Assembly (NCBI GenBank): GCA_026214975.1
Contig: JAOBSW010001164.1
Span: 62,001 to 126,000, forward strand
Origin: Gentiana macrophylla
Taxonomy: Eukaryota > Streptophyta > Magnoliopsida > Gentianales > Gentianaceae
Length of the DNA stretch: 64,000 nt
Direction: 5' to 3'
Below the pieces are notes generated by a model that saw nothing but the letters and a program-made list of their open reading frames with translations, was not told the origin of the DNA and ran no database searches. Made by a program: the position numbers and the translations under genes. Of the stretch, positions 22,476-33,070 are shown piece after piece (position 1 is the first letter of the stretch; the number at the start of each line of letters is the position of its first letter).

Positions 22476-24739
22476 TCAGGGGTTAGCTTCAGGGGTCGGA
22501 TTAGGATTCGCAGAGGTCGGTTCTGTAGAGGTCGGATCGGCGGCAGTCGAAGCAGGAGCTGAAGTAGGAGGAGCATACTTTATGGCCAAGGACTCTCCCT
22601 GCTGAAACTCCTCGAAGTACCGATCATACAGCTTCTCCGAGTCGGGATTATAGAACATAGGCGTCTGGAGAGTCGACATGTCGAAGCTCGGAATGACCTC
22701 CTTCATCTGATCTACGGCCAGAGTATATCCACCCATCATCGAAGCCCGCATGATCACTTCTAAATCATCTTCAAGATTGGATGACTTGCGGTACTCCATG
22801 ATGGCCTCGTTCCTAGCCTCCTCGACCTGCGCCTGCGCTGGATATAATTCAGCCTGTAGCGCATCTCGATCCTGGCGAGCCTTCCTAGCTTCTTCGTCTG
22901 CAGCTCTCTGACATTGCTGCAGCTTCTCATAGTCTTGAGCCAGCTTGAGCAGCTCTCGACCCTGATCTTGCCTTTCATCTCGCAGTCGGTCTAGCTCCTT
23001 CTCGGTAGTGGCCAGCTTTGCTTCAGCAGCCACCAACTTACCTTGCAGCTTCTCGAGCTCGACGACCGACTGTTGCCTCAACTCGTTATATTGTTGCTCC
23101 ACGGCAGAGAGTGCGGCGGTTTTTGCAATGTTGTCTTGGAGTAACCTGCCGTTCTCCTTCTTGATTTCGTTCGCCGACTCTCCCGTTCTGGCCAACCGAC
23201 GAGCAGCCTCTCGACCAACAAGAGTATGCTACAAAATAAAAGAACGAGTTAGTAAATAAGCAAGGTACGGGCCTCGAGGAAAGCAAGTATAAAAAGAGGT
23301 ATCGACTTACGAGGCGATTCGGTTTCTAACGTAAGACAAGTCTTTATCCTCCACACCAGCGGTAATCATCAAAAACCCAGTCCACACCGATTCCTGACTC
23401 GGCAGTGGCCTCAGCAACCTTTTTCTCTTCGCTTCTCGGAGCTGCTCCTTTACCACCTCGGCGACAGACGGCCTCTTTTTGGTTTGAGGTACTTGCTCCT
23501 CGACATTAGCCTCGACATTCGAGGTTAAATCGACCAGCTCATCCTCGTCTTCATCTCGAAGAGATCCGAATCGGACGGTTAGTTCGCCGGTAGTCGAGGG
23601 CACCTCAGTCGTTCCAGCTCCGGCAGACGACTCAATGGCAGCAAGATTTGTTCTGGGTGGAGGAACGCCCGCCCCTCGAGAAGAGGAAGGCACGCTGGTC
23701 TCAGCCACAGGCAAGCCGGTGGCGGCCCGACCCTCGAGAGGTGGTGCAGCTACGACCGTCGCCTCAGGAATGCGCTGAGGGTTGGTGACCTTGGAGAATT
23801 TGCCCACTGCAATACAAGAAAAAGACAAGTTAGTTTCTAATCAACAAACAACAAGTTATCGACTTAAAGAACAACTAGTATGTAAAAACAAGCAAATAAG
23901 TAAAGCATACTACGATTCTCGTGATCAGGAACGTTCAGGCCTACATAGGGCATGGGCCCAGCTTCCTCTAAGTGAGCCAGGTGATACAAGAGACTCAAGT
24001 CTCGAGTACACACCTCGAAATTATGCCCACTCAGGAGTCGAGCCTCGTGTGGAGCCGGTTCTCTCCCAAGCTTGTCTTGTTTCCCCTCTCTCGACCTCCA
24101 TTGACCGATGTAGGGGTTATCAAGGCCATGACGAACAAAGAAAAATCGAGGCTTCCACTCCCCATGAGAAGAAGGCCCCCTCGTAATGAATTCGTTGCGA
24201 TTTGTTCTCCTCTGGAAGGAATACCACAACTTGTCAGGTGTGGCAACCATCTTGTAATAAAATCGGAACACGGGCACAGAGAAACAGACTTGCGCCACTC
24301 GACACGCTATGATGAACCCCATTAGAGTTCTGACGCCATTCGGGGCGAGTTGAGACACGCTTATCTCATAATGGTGAAGGACGGCCAGAACCGCTGGACA
24401 GAGTGGAAACCTTAGTCCGCTTGCCAGTTGATTTTCATAAACAGTGCAAAACCCCTCTGGGAGTCGAGATTCAAACGGAGGATGAATTATGCTATATTTC
24501 CCACAGATTTCAACAATATCCTCTGGGGTAAGTGTACTTAAACATCCCTTAGCACCCTTTCCATCCATCCTTGTTACTAGTTTTTTGGGCTGGTTAGGGA
24601 CAGGAGGAGGGGAGGCTGAAGGTTCGCCGGACTCTTGCCGGAGAAGAAGATCGGAGGCAACAGGTACCGGAATTTGGGATTGGGAAGGCGTTCCGCTACC
24701 CCTATCGGATTCTGTAGCACTACTACTACTACTGGACAT
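22476..24739 (-). pseudogene. Tat antisense gene, three exons ('gypsy type transposon' family)
   Basis: The gene is encoded opposite to pol. Exon 1 (24739-23914) has a Ser-rich start and a conserved domain (TRMDGKG, then RGPSSHG.WKPRFFF and DNPY.G.WRSREG) that I recognise as the 'putative gypsy type transposon' domain annotated in many plants. Intron 1 is 23913-23807 (GTAGTA...TTGCAG, phase 1). Exon 2 (23806-23311) is a low-complexity linker ending in a basic KRKRLLRP stretch. Intron 2 is 23310-23229 (GTAAGT...TTGTAG). Exon 3 (23228-22476) is a long coiled coil and a C-terminal PTS-rich tail ending EANP-stop. The frame is one base off across intron 2, so this copy is probably broken by an indel in exon 2. 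The same gene with both introns occurs in gypsy-2 (57969-60110). Function unknown. Confidence 0.75.
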
Positions 24740-24870
24740 AGATAAAATCAAACAAAAAGATGAAGAACACTAAGATAAAAGACAGGATCTTACTTGATGT
24801 TTTGAAGTTTGGGGAATGAGAGGAAGAAAATAACAAACCGGGTTTGGCAGCAGCGTCTAACCTCTCTCCT

Positions 24871-24876
24871 TTTATA
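24871..24876 (-). promoter_or_regulatory. TATA box of the gypsy-1 antisense gene
   Basis: On the minus strand the sequence reads CATATAAAAGGAGAG, about 130 bp before the ATG at 24739. Gypsy-2 has CATAAAAAGAGG at the matching distance (57819-57830), so the element is conserved. Confidence 0.55.
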
Positions 24877-25138
24877 TGCTTGTAAAAGATATGGCAAATG
24901 ATTTGAAAAGACGGGGGATAATGGGGGTTATAACTACTGAAAATCGCGGTTATCAAGGCAGTGACGCGTCTTTTGCGGGATTCGAAGCGTTTCGTGGGCT
25001 AGAAACCGCTCCACGTGGACGCTAGGCAGTTAGGGTTATGAAAAGGCGGGCTTTCTCCCGCCCAAAGAAGAAGCCCAACTCGAAGACGATTCATGTGACA
25101 GACTCGACCTCGGACGACGGGAGTCGCCTCTTTCAAGT
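24877..25138. other. Upstream region of the antisense gene
   Basis: Non-coding stretch between the TATA box and the PPT; it presumably holds the remaining promoter of the antisense gene. No further motif was identified. Confidence 0.35.
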
Positions 25139-25150
25139 CTGGGGGGCTTA
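25139..25150 (+). other. gypsy-1 polypurine tract
   Basis: CTGGGGGGCTTA lies directly before the 3' LTR and is identical in gypsy-2 and gypsy-3. Confidence 0.8.
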
Positions 25151-25742
25151 TGACGATACAGGGTTTCACTCCCTCCACGTGTCGTCTATCGGTTGGTCAT
25201 CATATTATAAAATAACTCCAGTATATCCATGTCGATGCCCAGGCTCGAGGCCAAGGCCATCATGTAAAAGCCAGGTTACGACTATCGACTATCGACACCG
25301 AGCAGTGTGAGATGACAAGTCCATAAGGATAGAGTCCACACCAGCTAGCAGTGTGGGATAACGAGTCTAGAGTCGATCACCGCAGGTCGGAAGTATCGAC
25401 TCGAGGACAGGGTCCACACCAGCTGTCCAGGCCCACCCACAGCGATAGCTTGGGCAAGGGTCAAGGCCCATTTAAGGGTAAAGGTGACAATAATACAAGC
25501 CGACTTAACCTTAGGGTTTAGGCAAGTATGATCACTATAAATACCCCCATTCCAGGAACTACGTAAGGCTTGATTCCTGGAATTTAACAGGATACGTAGG
25601 CAATCCAAGATACAGTCTTGGACTCAGCCGCATACATAAAATCCACCCCTCATTCCTCTTTTTGGCATTAGGGTTCTTGTGTGTTCATCACTAGATTAAA
25701 TTAGGGCTTAAATCATCAAGGTGACTTAATTTGTCATCGTCA
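25151..25742 (+). repeat. gypsy-1 3' LTR, complete
   Basis: 592 bp, TGACGATACAGG...GTCATCGTCA, with a 6-bp terminal inverted repeat. The TATA box CTATAAATA is at about 25535-25543. It is followed by the GGATA target duplication at 25743-25747. Confidence 0.93.
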
Positions 25743-26033
25743 GGATACAAGGTCATCTTTGACAAAGATACATGCAAAGTCATAAATGATAAAGCTGATC
25801 AAGTTGTTCTATCTGGAAGAAGACAGCAAAGTATGTATATTGTTGACTGGACAACAGCAGTTGCTGAGACATGCCTGATAGTACATACCAAGTCAGAATT
25901 AAATTGGTTATGGCACAAGAAGCTGAATCATTTGAATTTTGATGATATAAACCAACTGGTGAAGAAGGAATTAGTTGTTGGCTTACCTGACATCACATTC
26001 AGAAAGTATGGTATTTGTGATGCATGTCAGCAA
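25743..26033 (+). pseudogene. copia-B protease end and integrase start
   Basis: This resumes the frame cut at 17284: YKVIFDKDTCKV, then the pre-integrase HHCC finger with the His pair in HKKLNHLNFDD (about 25915-25950) and C-D-A-C-Q-Q-G at 26018-26035. The catalytic core of integrase is missing because of the deletion directly downstream. Confidence 0.78.
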
Positions 26034-26062
26034 GGTTATCAGAAAGGATGGTATTTGTTATG
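26034..26062 (+). other. Deletion junction with templated filler
   Basis: CAGAAAGGATGGTATTTGTTATG (26039-26061) is an imperfect copy of CAGAAAGTATGGTATTTGTGATG, about 40 bp upstream (26000-26022). It joins integrase directly to the middle of the aORF. Compared with copia-C this removes most of INT, RT, RNase H and the aORF N-terminus. Confidence 0.7.
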
Positions 26063-28278
26063 AGTCTACTGAGTTAGAATCTGTGTTGAGGATTTCTAGA
26101 TCATTGGCTGAAGAATTCACAGAACAGCAAGTTCCTCAACCTGCTCCAAGAAAACCAGGAATGTGGATGCCATATGAAAAGGAGCAGAAAAAGAAGAAGA
26201 AAGAAAGGGTAGACCTAGACATCAAGTTGATCACTGATTCCTTTGCATGGAAGTTTGGGTTGTACCAAAGACAAAAGCCAGCTGCTGAACCAATGACAGA
26301 TTTTGAGGCTTGGGCTTTTGATCAGTTGGGTGTGGACAGCCTGGTGGATTTGCTTGATACTACCATGTTACAATCCAGGCTGATGGATCTTTTGGAAGCA
26401 AAGAGGAAGAATGCAAGTTTGGAGATCAAAATCCATCAGGTCCATATGATAGTGATGATTCATCATCTTCTGATTCTTCTGATGATGATCATAACTCAGA
26501 TTTTCCAGGGGAATGAAGTGGAGTTCAAGACACAGCTGATATTCCCATTGGAGGATCTCTGAAAGGAGTTGAGAAACACACTGAGGGTGGAGGTCAGGAA
26601 ACTGAAACCAGAGATGAAGATATACAAAAGTCTGCTGATGATCAAGGTCAGCATGGTGAGGCTGCTGACAGTGAACCTGCAAAAGTTTCTAATGATGTTG
26701 CAGGAGATGGAGTTGTCCAAGACACTGTGTCTCAGACAGTGTTAGGACAGATGTTCAACAGGGTAATTGAAGAAGAAAGTGATCATGATGAGACTCCATT
26801 ATCTGTTGATGTTGAAGCTGCTGACATTATCACAGGGGATCAGACTGTGATATGTCAAGAAACTGAAGAGGAGGTTCAGGTGGCTGGGATTCAAACAGCA
26901 CCTGAACGAAGGTCGGAACTACAAGGCCAGGCTGCTGTAGTCGAGCCTGAGGAGTTAGTTTTGACTGGAGGAAAGGATAGTCATCAACCACCTGAACAAA
27001 ATGAAGATGAGCAGTTGGTTGACTATGACTTCTCTGATGAAGAGTTTCAGGTTGCCCCAGAGGAACATGTTGAAGAAGAAATCAGGGAACTAGAACAAGC
27101 ACTAGATCCAATCCTAGATGAGTATGAAGGCATACAAGCAGGAGGAGAGGATATGAGCTATGCCTTGACTGTCAGTATGTATAAACCATACACAATTGAA
27201 GAACCTACTGACAGTGGGGCTGCTGAAGACGTGACTGGTAGGGTGCCAGGACATGTGTTGGAGGAGTTAAGGAAGACCAGGGAAGAGGTTATTGCTCTAA
27301 GGTACTTGACACACAAGAGAGGAATCTGGATGAGTTGATGAAGTTGGTTGGAGGTAACAATAGCTCTACTGAAGAAGTGAAGAACCAACAAGCACTAGAT
27401 ATATACTCTTACTCTCATGGATGTGTACAAGATATCTATGGGCATTGAAGCTGCATCTAATTTGAGACATACATCAATCAAAAGGCAGCTTGAAGAGGTT
27501 TTGAAAAAAAGTGAAGAAAGTCTTTGTCAATGTGAAGGGGAATCAGCCACAATCTACTGGCTTAGATCCTAAGGTTGCTGAGAGGATGAACCTGCTGGAA
27601 CAGACACTACAAGGCAGAATTACAACAGTGGACACCAGGTCTGAGATTATGGGGGGCCAACTTGCCCATCTGGTGCACACTCAGGAGTCTGTTCGTGGTC
27701 TAATCTCCTGTTTTATTGATGATGTCAATAAGGGGCAAGAGGGCAGTACAGCAACAGCAATGGAGGCTGCTAGGATCTTTGCAAGGAAGAGATGGGAAGA
27801 GGACACTAATGCTTTCTGGGAGCCTGCACCTGGAAGACTTCCACTTAATGACAATCTTCTCAAGGAATACAAGAAGCTATATTACAGCAGAAGAAGACCC
27901 TACCATGACAAAGGTTTCCATGAGGGACTCAATTCCTTTTTGGGACTTATGTTTTGGGAAGCAAGGATTAAAGCGATGAGGGCAAGCAAAGGGGGAAAAG
28001 GTGGCAGAAGTCTGATAAGAGATTTACCGACCACAAAGCCAAGGGAATCACTGAATGATTTTAAGGACATTTACATGCGGTTGGGGTTCAGAGTGCATCA
28101 GATAAATCTTACATTGCCTGAAGAATGGAAATGGTGGGTTGATCTGAATCCTCACATTGATTTCTCTCATATTCAAAATGATTGGAAGAGAGAAATGGTC
28201 AGAGAAATCAAAGCCTATGAAGAACAAGTGGAGAAGGCTAGAAAAGAAAGAGAGAAGGAAAGAGGAAAAATAAATTAG
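26063..28278 (+). pseudogene. copia-B aORF, C-terminal two thirds
   Basis: Contains the conserved WMPYEKEQ helical block (about 26160-26400), an acidic Ser/Asp stretch, a long Glu-rich region, a coiled coil (27255-27340, 27480-27640) and a final globular domain with ARIFARKRWEED, FWEPAPGRLP, YYSRRRPYHDKGF and WKWWVDLNPH (27760-28190), ending in a Glu/Lys helix at the TAG 28276-28278. Frame changes lie near 26430 and 27300-27510, and stops near 26562. This is the only copy in the window with the C-terminal domain, which I cannot assign to a family. Confidence 0.68.
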
Positions 28279-28444
28279 ATCAGCATACTTTTAGTTGTTT
28301 TATCCTTGCTGAATCTAGTTTGTAATAATTTTTTAACAAAGGAATTTATAATGAGAAACCCTATACTTTGTTATGTTTTTATGTTTTGTCAATTCTTTTT
28401 GCTGTAAGTGAGGGTATTGACATCATCACCAAAAAGGGGGAAAT
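28279..28444 (+). other. copia-B 3' UTR with polypurine tract
   Basis: AT-rich sequence ending in the PPT AAAAAGGGGGAAAT (28431-28444) next to the LTR. Weaker PPT-like tracts occur upstream at about 27728 and 27990. Confidence 0.75.
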
Positions 28445-30247
28445 TGTTGGACACATTGTTAATAAAATAAGGGAAATTGTTAAACATACTTTTACTACCC
28501 TCAGGTTTTGGTGATGAGTGTCAAACTAGCTGTTATAGTGCAAAGGCAAAAAGAAGTCTAGATGTTATATATAGGTTTACTAGAGTTTGATCTTTGTATA
28601 GGTTTGATCAAACAAGCACTGTATTGAAGTCAGCTGGGTTGAGTCAGTAGACTTCATAGGTTAGTAGAGTTCTAGGTCAGTAGACTTAGTCAGTACACTG
28701 GTGGGGTCAGTCGACTGTCTGGGTCAGTAGACTAGTTAGGGGTCTGCTGGTGCTTGAAGATTGAAGAATCAGGGTTCAAACTTTGTTATTGAAGGCTAAG
28801 GGATCAGACTTAGTAATTATAATTAAGGATATGTGATTGAAATTTTGGCAAGTCTATGTTGACCTAAATTGATCATATATGCCTATGCATGAAGGTCTAA
28901 GTTCTATAAGAAGATTGATGGATTGGAACTTAGTTATAACCTAAAAGGTGTTATCTAACTTAGAAATAAAAAGTTAGATATAAAATCGAATTATATGATT
29001 TATCATATAATAAGGAGAAAGAGATGACATTACCTCAGTAGACTCTGTAAGTCAGTCTACTGATGGCACGGTTTTTGAAATGATCAGATTTCTATGAAAA
29101 CGACACCTTACCACTTCTCAAGATGAATGGTTGAGATAAAAGGAACGTTGGAATTTATCAGAAGTCAAATAGTGACAGTTTGAAAGCTGACAGAAGTCAG
29201 ACTGATAGTGTCAGTCCTATGTTGCAGAAGTCAGCAATCAGAAGTCAAACAAGACAAATGCAACGGCTATTTTCAAATCTTGGAGCCTATAAATAGGAGG
29301 GAATTGATCAGATTTCAAAGTAATGAACATATTAAGAATCTAAGAGAACAAGCTATCATCTCTAAGTGCTAAAACATAAAGATCAAGAATTTACAGAGTG
29401 TTTTGAATCTGCTGAACTTAAAGATTTATCAAGAACAATCACTCTGCTGAGCTTATTGCAAGATCAAGAAAACTTCAAGTGTAACAAGATATTAAGCTAT
29501 CAAGTTACATCAAGTTCAAACACTTGAAGTTCCCAAGGCTGCTGATCAACCCTGCTGATCAAGTTGCTGAGCACAGAATCATTCAATTGATTCAACCCTT
29601 CTTTACACAAGAAGTTGCTGAGCAGTGAAGCACTTGGCAAGTGTCAAGGACTGTGTTAGTGGTGGAGCTGGTGAAAAGGCAATCTCACCCTTGAAGGACC
29701 AGTGGAGATGTTTGAAGGAGCAATACCACCTTGTGCAAGCTTCATGGAGTCTGTGAAGCCATAGGGATTGGTCAAGGACAGACAGTCTAGGATCTTTGTA
29801 ACAGCTACCTCAATGTTTCTAGTGATACCTCCTACACCACAGGAGAAGAGTGGACGTACAGGATTACACCACCTGGAACCACTATAAAAATTATGAGCCT
29901 ATTTACTTTCTTCACTTTAATTTATTATCTAACATATAAATATCAACATACTGATATAAGCAAACTGATACACAATCACACAAGACACTACTGAGTATCT
30001 AATACTTAGTATTTCACTAAGTAAAACATATTTCAAAGAGTTTTACTCTTATATTTCGATTGCAACTTATTCAGTAAACCTAAGTCAGTAGGCTACTGAG
30101 ACATCAGCACCCTACTAGCCCATCAACAGTCTACTGAGACATCAGTAACCTGCTGAGATTTGCTGAGTTTGTTTTAACTCTGAGTTTTAAGTGATAAGTT
30201 TATTCACACCCCCTCTAAACTTATCCAAGCCTTACAAGGGACCAACA
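28445..30247 (+). repeat. copia-B 3' LTR
   Basis: 1803 bp, TGTTGGAC...GGACCAACA. TATA box TATAAATA at 29288-29295. Compared with the 5' LTR it has an extra copy of the GTCAGTAGACT motif near 28660-28700. GGTTC follows as target duplication. Confidence 0.92.
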
Positions 30248-31830
30248 GGTTCCTCTACAACTTGTTCAACAGATTGCTCAACAACAATCTGTGCACCTTC
30301 TTTCTCAGTCTCAGTAGGTTGTTCTACCACAAGTGCTTCATCAACGATCTTCACTTGTTCAACTTGTGTAGCTACCTCTTCACTTTGTACAACTTCCTCA
30401 GCTTGTACAACCACTTCTTCAATCACTTCAACAGGTTTTTCAACTTCTTTCTCAACTTGTTCAGCAGACTGCTCAACAACAGTTTCTTCTTCATCAATTT
30501 GAATGACAGTAGGCTTGATTGTGGTCAAGGGCTCAGCCTCCACAGTCTCAGTTTGTTCTTCTTCAGCTCTTTGCTCTTCCAAAACTCTCAACTCGTTTCC
30601 CTTTCCATGTTTTTTCTTCTTTATAACTTATTTCATCCTTTTGGGCAAGGGTTGATCATCTTTGTTAATTTCAGAACCTTTTCTTTTCTTGGACTCACCA
30701 TCCTTGGCGTCCACATCCACAAAGTATTCTGAAATTTTCTTCTTCTTCTTCTTCTTCTTCTTCTTCTTCTTCTTCTTCTTCTCTGGTGCAGCCTCAGCAG
30801 ACTTAGGCTCACCCTCTTCAACATTTTTAACAACACCAACAACTTCAACATCTTTCTTTTTCTTCTTCTTTCTCTTCTCTACATCAACATCAACCTCAGT
30901 AGGTTGTTCAGATTAAGCATCTTTTCTCTTCTTCTCCTTCTTCTTTTTCTCTTTTTCTTTTGGTTCAGCAGGTTTCTCCTTTTGTGCAACCTGCTGACCA
31001 CCAGCATCTCCACCATCACCACCATCATCACAATCATCATGATGATCTCCAGCAGCATCAGCAGCCTCCTCATCATCATCATCAGAAGTTTTAGACTTGT
31101 CCAAATCTGGAATGGCTGCTATAATCTCAGGCTTTTACCTTGATTTGTTGATCTTCTCTGGCTTCACATCAGGTACAGCAAGATGATTCAGAATGGATTG
31201 CACCATCAATCCCAAAGGCTTGGTTTTACTTCTTCTAACTCCATCTCTATCTTCCACAAACACTTTCTTAAAATAGTAGATAAAGTAACCAGACCAATCA
31301 AACTTGATGCTCTTGCAAATGATGGCCATGAGGTCTATCTTGTGTCCACGTAGTGTATCCAAACTACCACTAAAGCCCAGAATGTTCTTTGTAATAATCT
31401 TACTTAACAGATTATACTCCATCCCTATATGCTTGACATTGATGCTCAAGGATGATGGAATTGCCTTATTCGTCCTTATCTGCTCCACAAAATTGACCCT
31501 TCCAGTACTAACATCTTCCGGATATTTTGGAGCACCATTTGTAGGTCCAAAACCATAAATGGTTCTTAGCAGGTTTGAATCTACTCGAAATTTCCTGCCA
31601 TTAACTGTTGTATCAAAACCGTCTTCATCCTCTTCATCCACAACCATGTTCTTCCAAAACTCAAGAACATTTGTATAAGAAATCCTTTCCAGTCTTTTGT
31701 TTAGCACCTTATCCAACCCAGGTACTCTTCGGATCCTTCTTCCAATGTTGATGGATAGCTCTGTTAGCCCACAATCCGTAACAAATCCAGCAACACTCTG
31801 ACATGTACCAATGTGTACTTGATCCGCTAT
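30248..31830 (-). pseudogene. copia-C aORF, N-terminal part
   Basis: The N-terminal domain (31830 to about 31140) aligns with residues 1-235 of the copia-A aORF. The start codon is ATA (31828-31830) where copia-A has ATG. A Lys-rich region (31120-30620) includes a (CTT)14 microsatellite at 30739-30780 that would encode a poly-Lys run and shifts between frames. A Glu/Val heptad-like repeat (30591-30248) follows. Copia-B is inserted here; the gene continues at 12802-11491. Stops occur near 31134 and 30915. Confidence 0.72.
30739..30780. repeat. (CTT)n microsatellite within aORF
   Basis: About 14 CTT units, read as AAG codons on the minus strand; absent at this length in the other aORF copies. 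Confidence 0.9.
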
Positions 31831-31950
31831 AGATGAAAACTTGAGAAAAATTTGAGAAAATTTTCGATCAAAATCTGTGTTCACACAATGTGAATGAAAA
31901 GAGATAACACTTAGAAGATTTCTTGAAGAAATACAGTCGAAATCTTTGTG

Positions 31951-31958
31951 TATATATA
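31951..31958 (-). promoter_or_regulatory. Possible internal promoter of the copia-C aORF
   Basis: TATATATA on the minus strand lies about 120 bp before the aORF start, in the untranslated spacer after pol. Copia-A has a TATA-like TTATAAAAG (about 423-431) in the homologous spacer. This suggests that the aORF could be transcribed separately, but a TATA-like string alone is weak evidence in AT-rich DNA. Confidence 0.35.
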
Positions 31959-32570
31959 GAAATGGGTCTGTTGTAACTGTCAAAAAACCGTCCTTTCACA
32001 TTACTGTACATTAACCACGATTTGAATTGATTCTTGTGAGATCTTGACACGTGGCCCACTCCTTGACATTATAACGCTTGTAACCGTCCGATCTATTAAC
32101 TGTTGTCAGAAATCCGATTAAAACTTTTGGCGTGATTTTATAATTGACCAAATTTTATCACATTTGACTGTAATAAAACACCAGTAGACTGATATGTCTT
32201 CATTAGACTTCCACCTCAGTAGGTTGTCTCAGCAGGCTGCTGACAAAGAAAACCTTAGCAGGCTACTGACATAAGGATAACCTCAGCAGGCTGCTAATTG
32301 TGAAAGTCTGCTGATTTTTGATAACTTGTTTGAATCAATTGATAATACAAGATGAAGATTAATACCAATGACTGATCTGTCAAGTGAGCTCACCCAACAG
32401 GACAAAAACCAATCCCCTTGGCAACTTCATTTTCTCAATTGTCCAAATATGAACAAGTACATGAAATTTTTTATACCAATGACTAATCTGCTTAGAGAGC
32501 TCACCCAACATAGCAAAGACTAATCCCCTTGGTGAATTTCAGTACATTGTTGTCCTTATATATATAGATC
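31959..32570. other. copia-C pol-aORF spacer with short repeats
   Basis: Non-coding. It contains three tandem units of about 30 bp around AGCAGGCTGCTGA (32215-32310). It also has a direct duplication with a period of about 112 bp (ACCAATGACTGATCTG at about 32363 and ACCAATGACTAATCTG at about 32475, each followed by GAGCTCACCCAACA). Confidence 0.65.
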
Positions 32571-33070
32571 TCAGTCAACCTTGATTACTCCCAATTCTAT
32601 TCTTAAGTTGGAAAATCTTTCACTATCCAGTGGCTTTGTAAAAATATCAGCAAGTTGATCTTCAGTAGGGATATAAAGAACCACAACATCTTTCTTTTCA
32701 ACATGGTCTCTTATGAAATGATGTCTTACATCAATGTGTTTGGTTCTTGAGTGCAATACTAGATTTTCTGTGATTGCAATTGCACTTGTGTTGTCACACA
32801 TAATGGGAATTTCTCTTTCTTCAATCCCATAATCCCTTAACTGTTGTCTTAGCCTTAAAACTTGTGCACAACAACTTCCAGCAGCTATGCACTCTGCTTC
32901 AGCAGCGGAAGTTGATATAGAATTCTACTTTTTGCTAAACCATGAAACAAGTCTATTTCCCATCATCTGACATGTTCCAGTTGTACTTTTTCTGTCAATC
33001 TTGCATCCAGCATAATCTAAATCTGAATATGATTTAACTTTGAAGCTTCCATCCTTTGAATACCATATTC
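32571..33070 (-). pseudogene. copia-C RNase H
   Basis: Copia-type RNase H with the YAGCKIDRKSTTG block (about 33015-32975), SAAEAECIAA (about 32900), CDNTSAI (about 32795) and the terminal KHIDVRHHFIRDHVEK (about 32740), ending in a stop at 32571. Stops and a frame change between 32801 and 33071 separate it from RT. Confidence 0.8.

Larger units (their letters stand above)
17285..25742 (+). mobile_element. gypsy-1, Tat-lineage Ty3/gypsy element
   Basis: 8458 bp bounded by TGACGA...TCGTCA ends and an exact 5-bp target duplication (GGATA). The order is truncated 5' LTR, gag remnant, PR-RT-RNase H-archaeal-like RNase H-INT, a 77-bp tandem repeat, an antisense spliced gene, PPT and a full 3' LTR. 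The dual RNase H and the antisense gene after pol are features of the Tat lineage (Grande/Retand group). A deletion removed the rest of the 5' LTR, the PBS and most of gag. Confidence 0.92.
12803..30247 (+). mobile_element. copia-B, Sirevirus-type Ty1/copia element, non-autonomous
   Basis: The order is 5' LTR (12803-14580), PBS, gag, protease, start of integrase, aORF C-terminal part, PPT and 3' LTR (28445-30247). Gypsy-1 (17285-25742) is inserted into the protease-integrase linker. Most of integrase and all of RT, RNase H and the aORF N-terminus are absent through a deletion at about 26034-26062, so it could only have moved with help from another copy. It landed in the aORF of copia-C, a relative in the opposite orientation. 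Confidence 0.88.

Noticed and set aside
23782..24773. Plus-strand frames opposite the antisense gene
   Set aside because: They are shadows: the minus-strand frames have the conserved domain, the introns and a homologous counterpart in gypsy-2.
30262..30916. Phe/Ser-rich plus-strand frames (poly-Phe near 30738-30783)
   Set aside because: They are the reverse complement of the Lys/Glu-rich aORF and its (CTT)n microsatellite.
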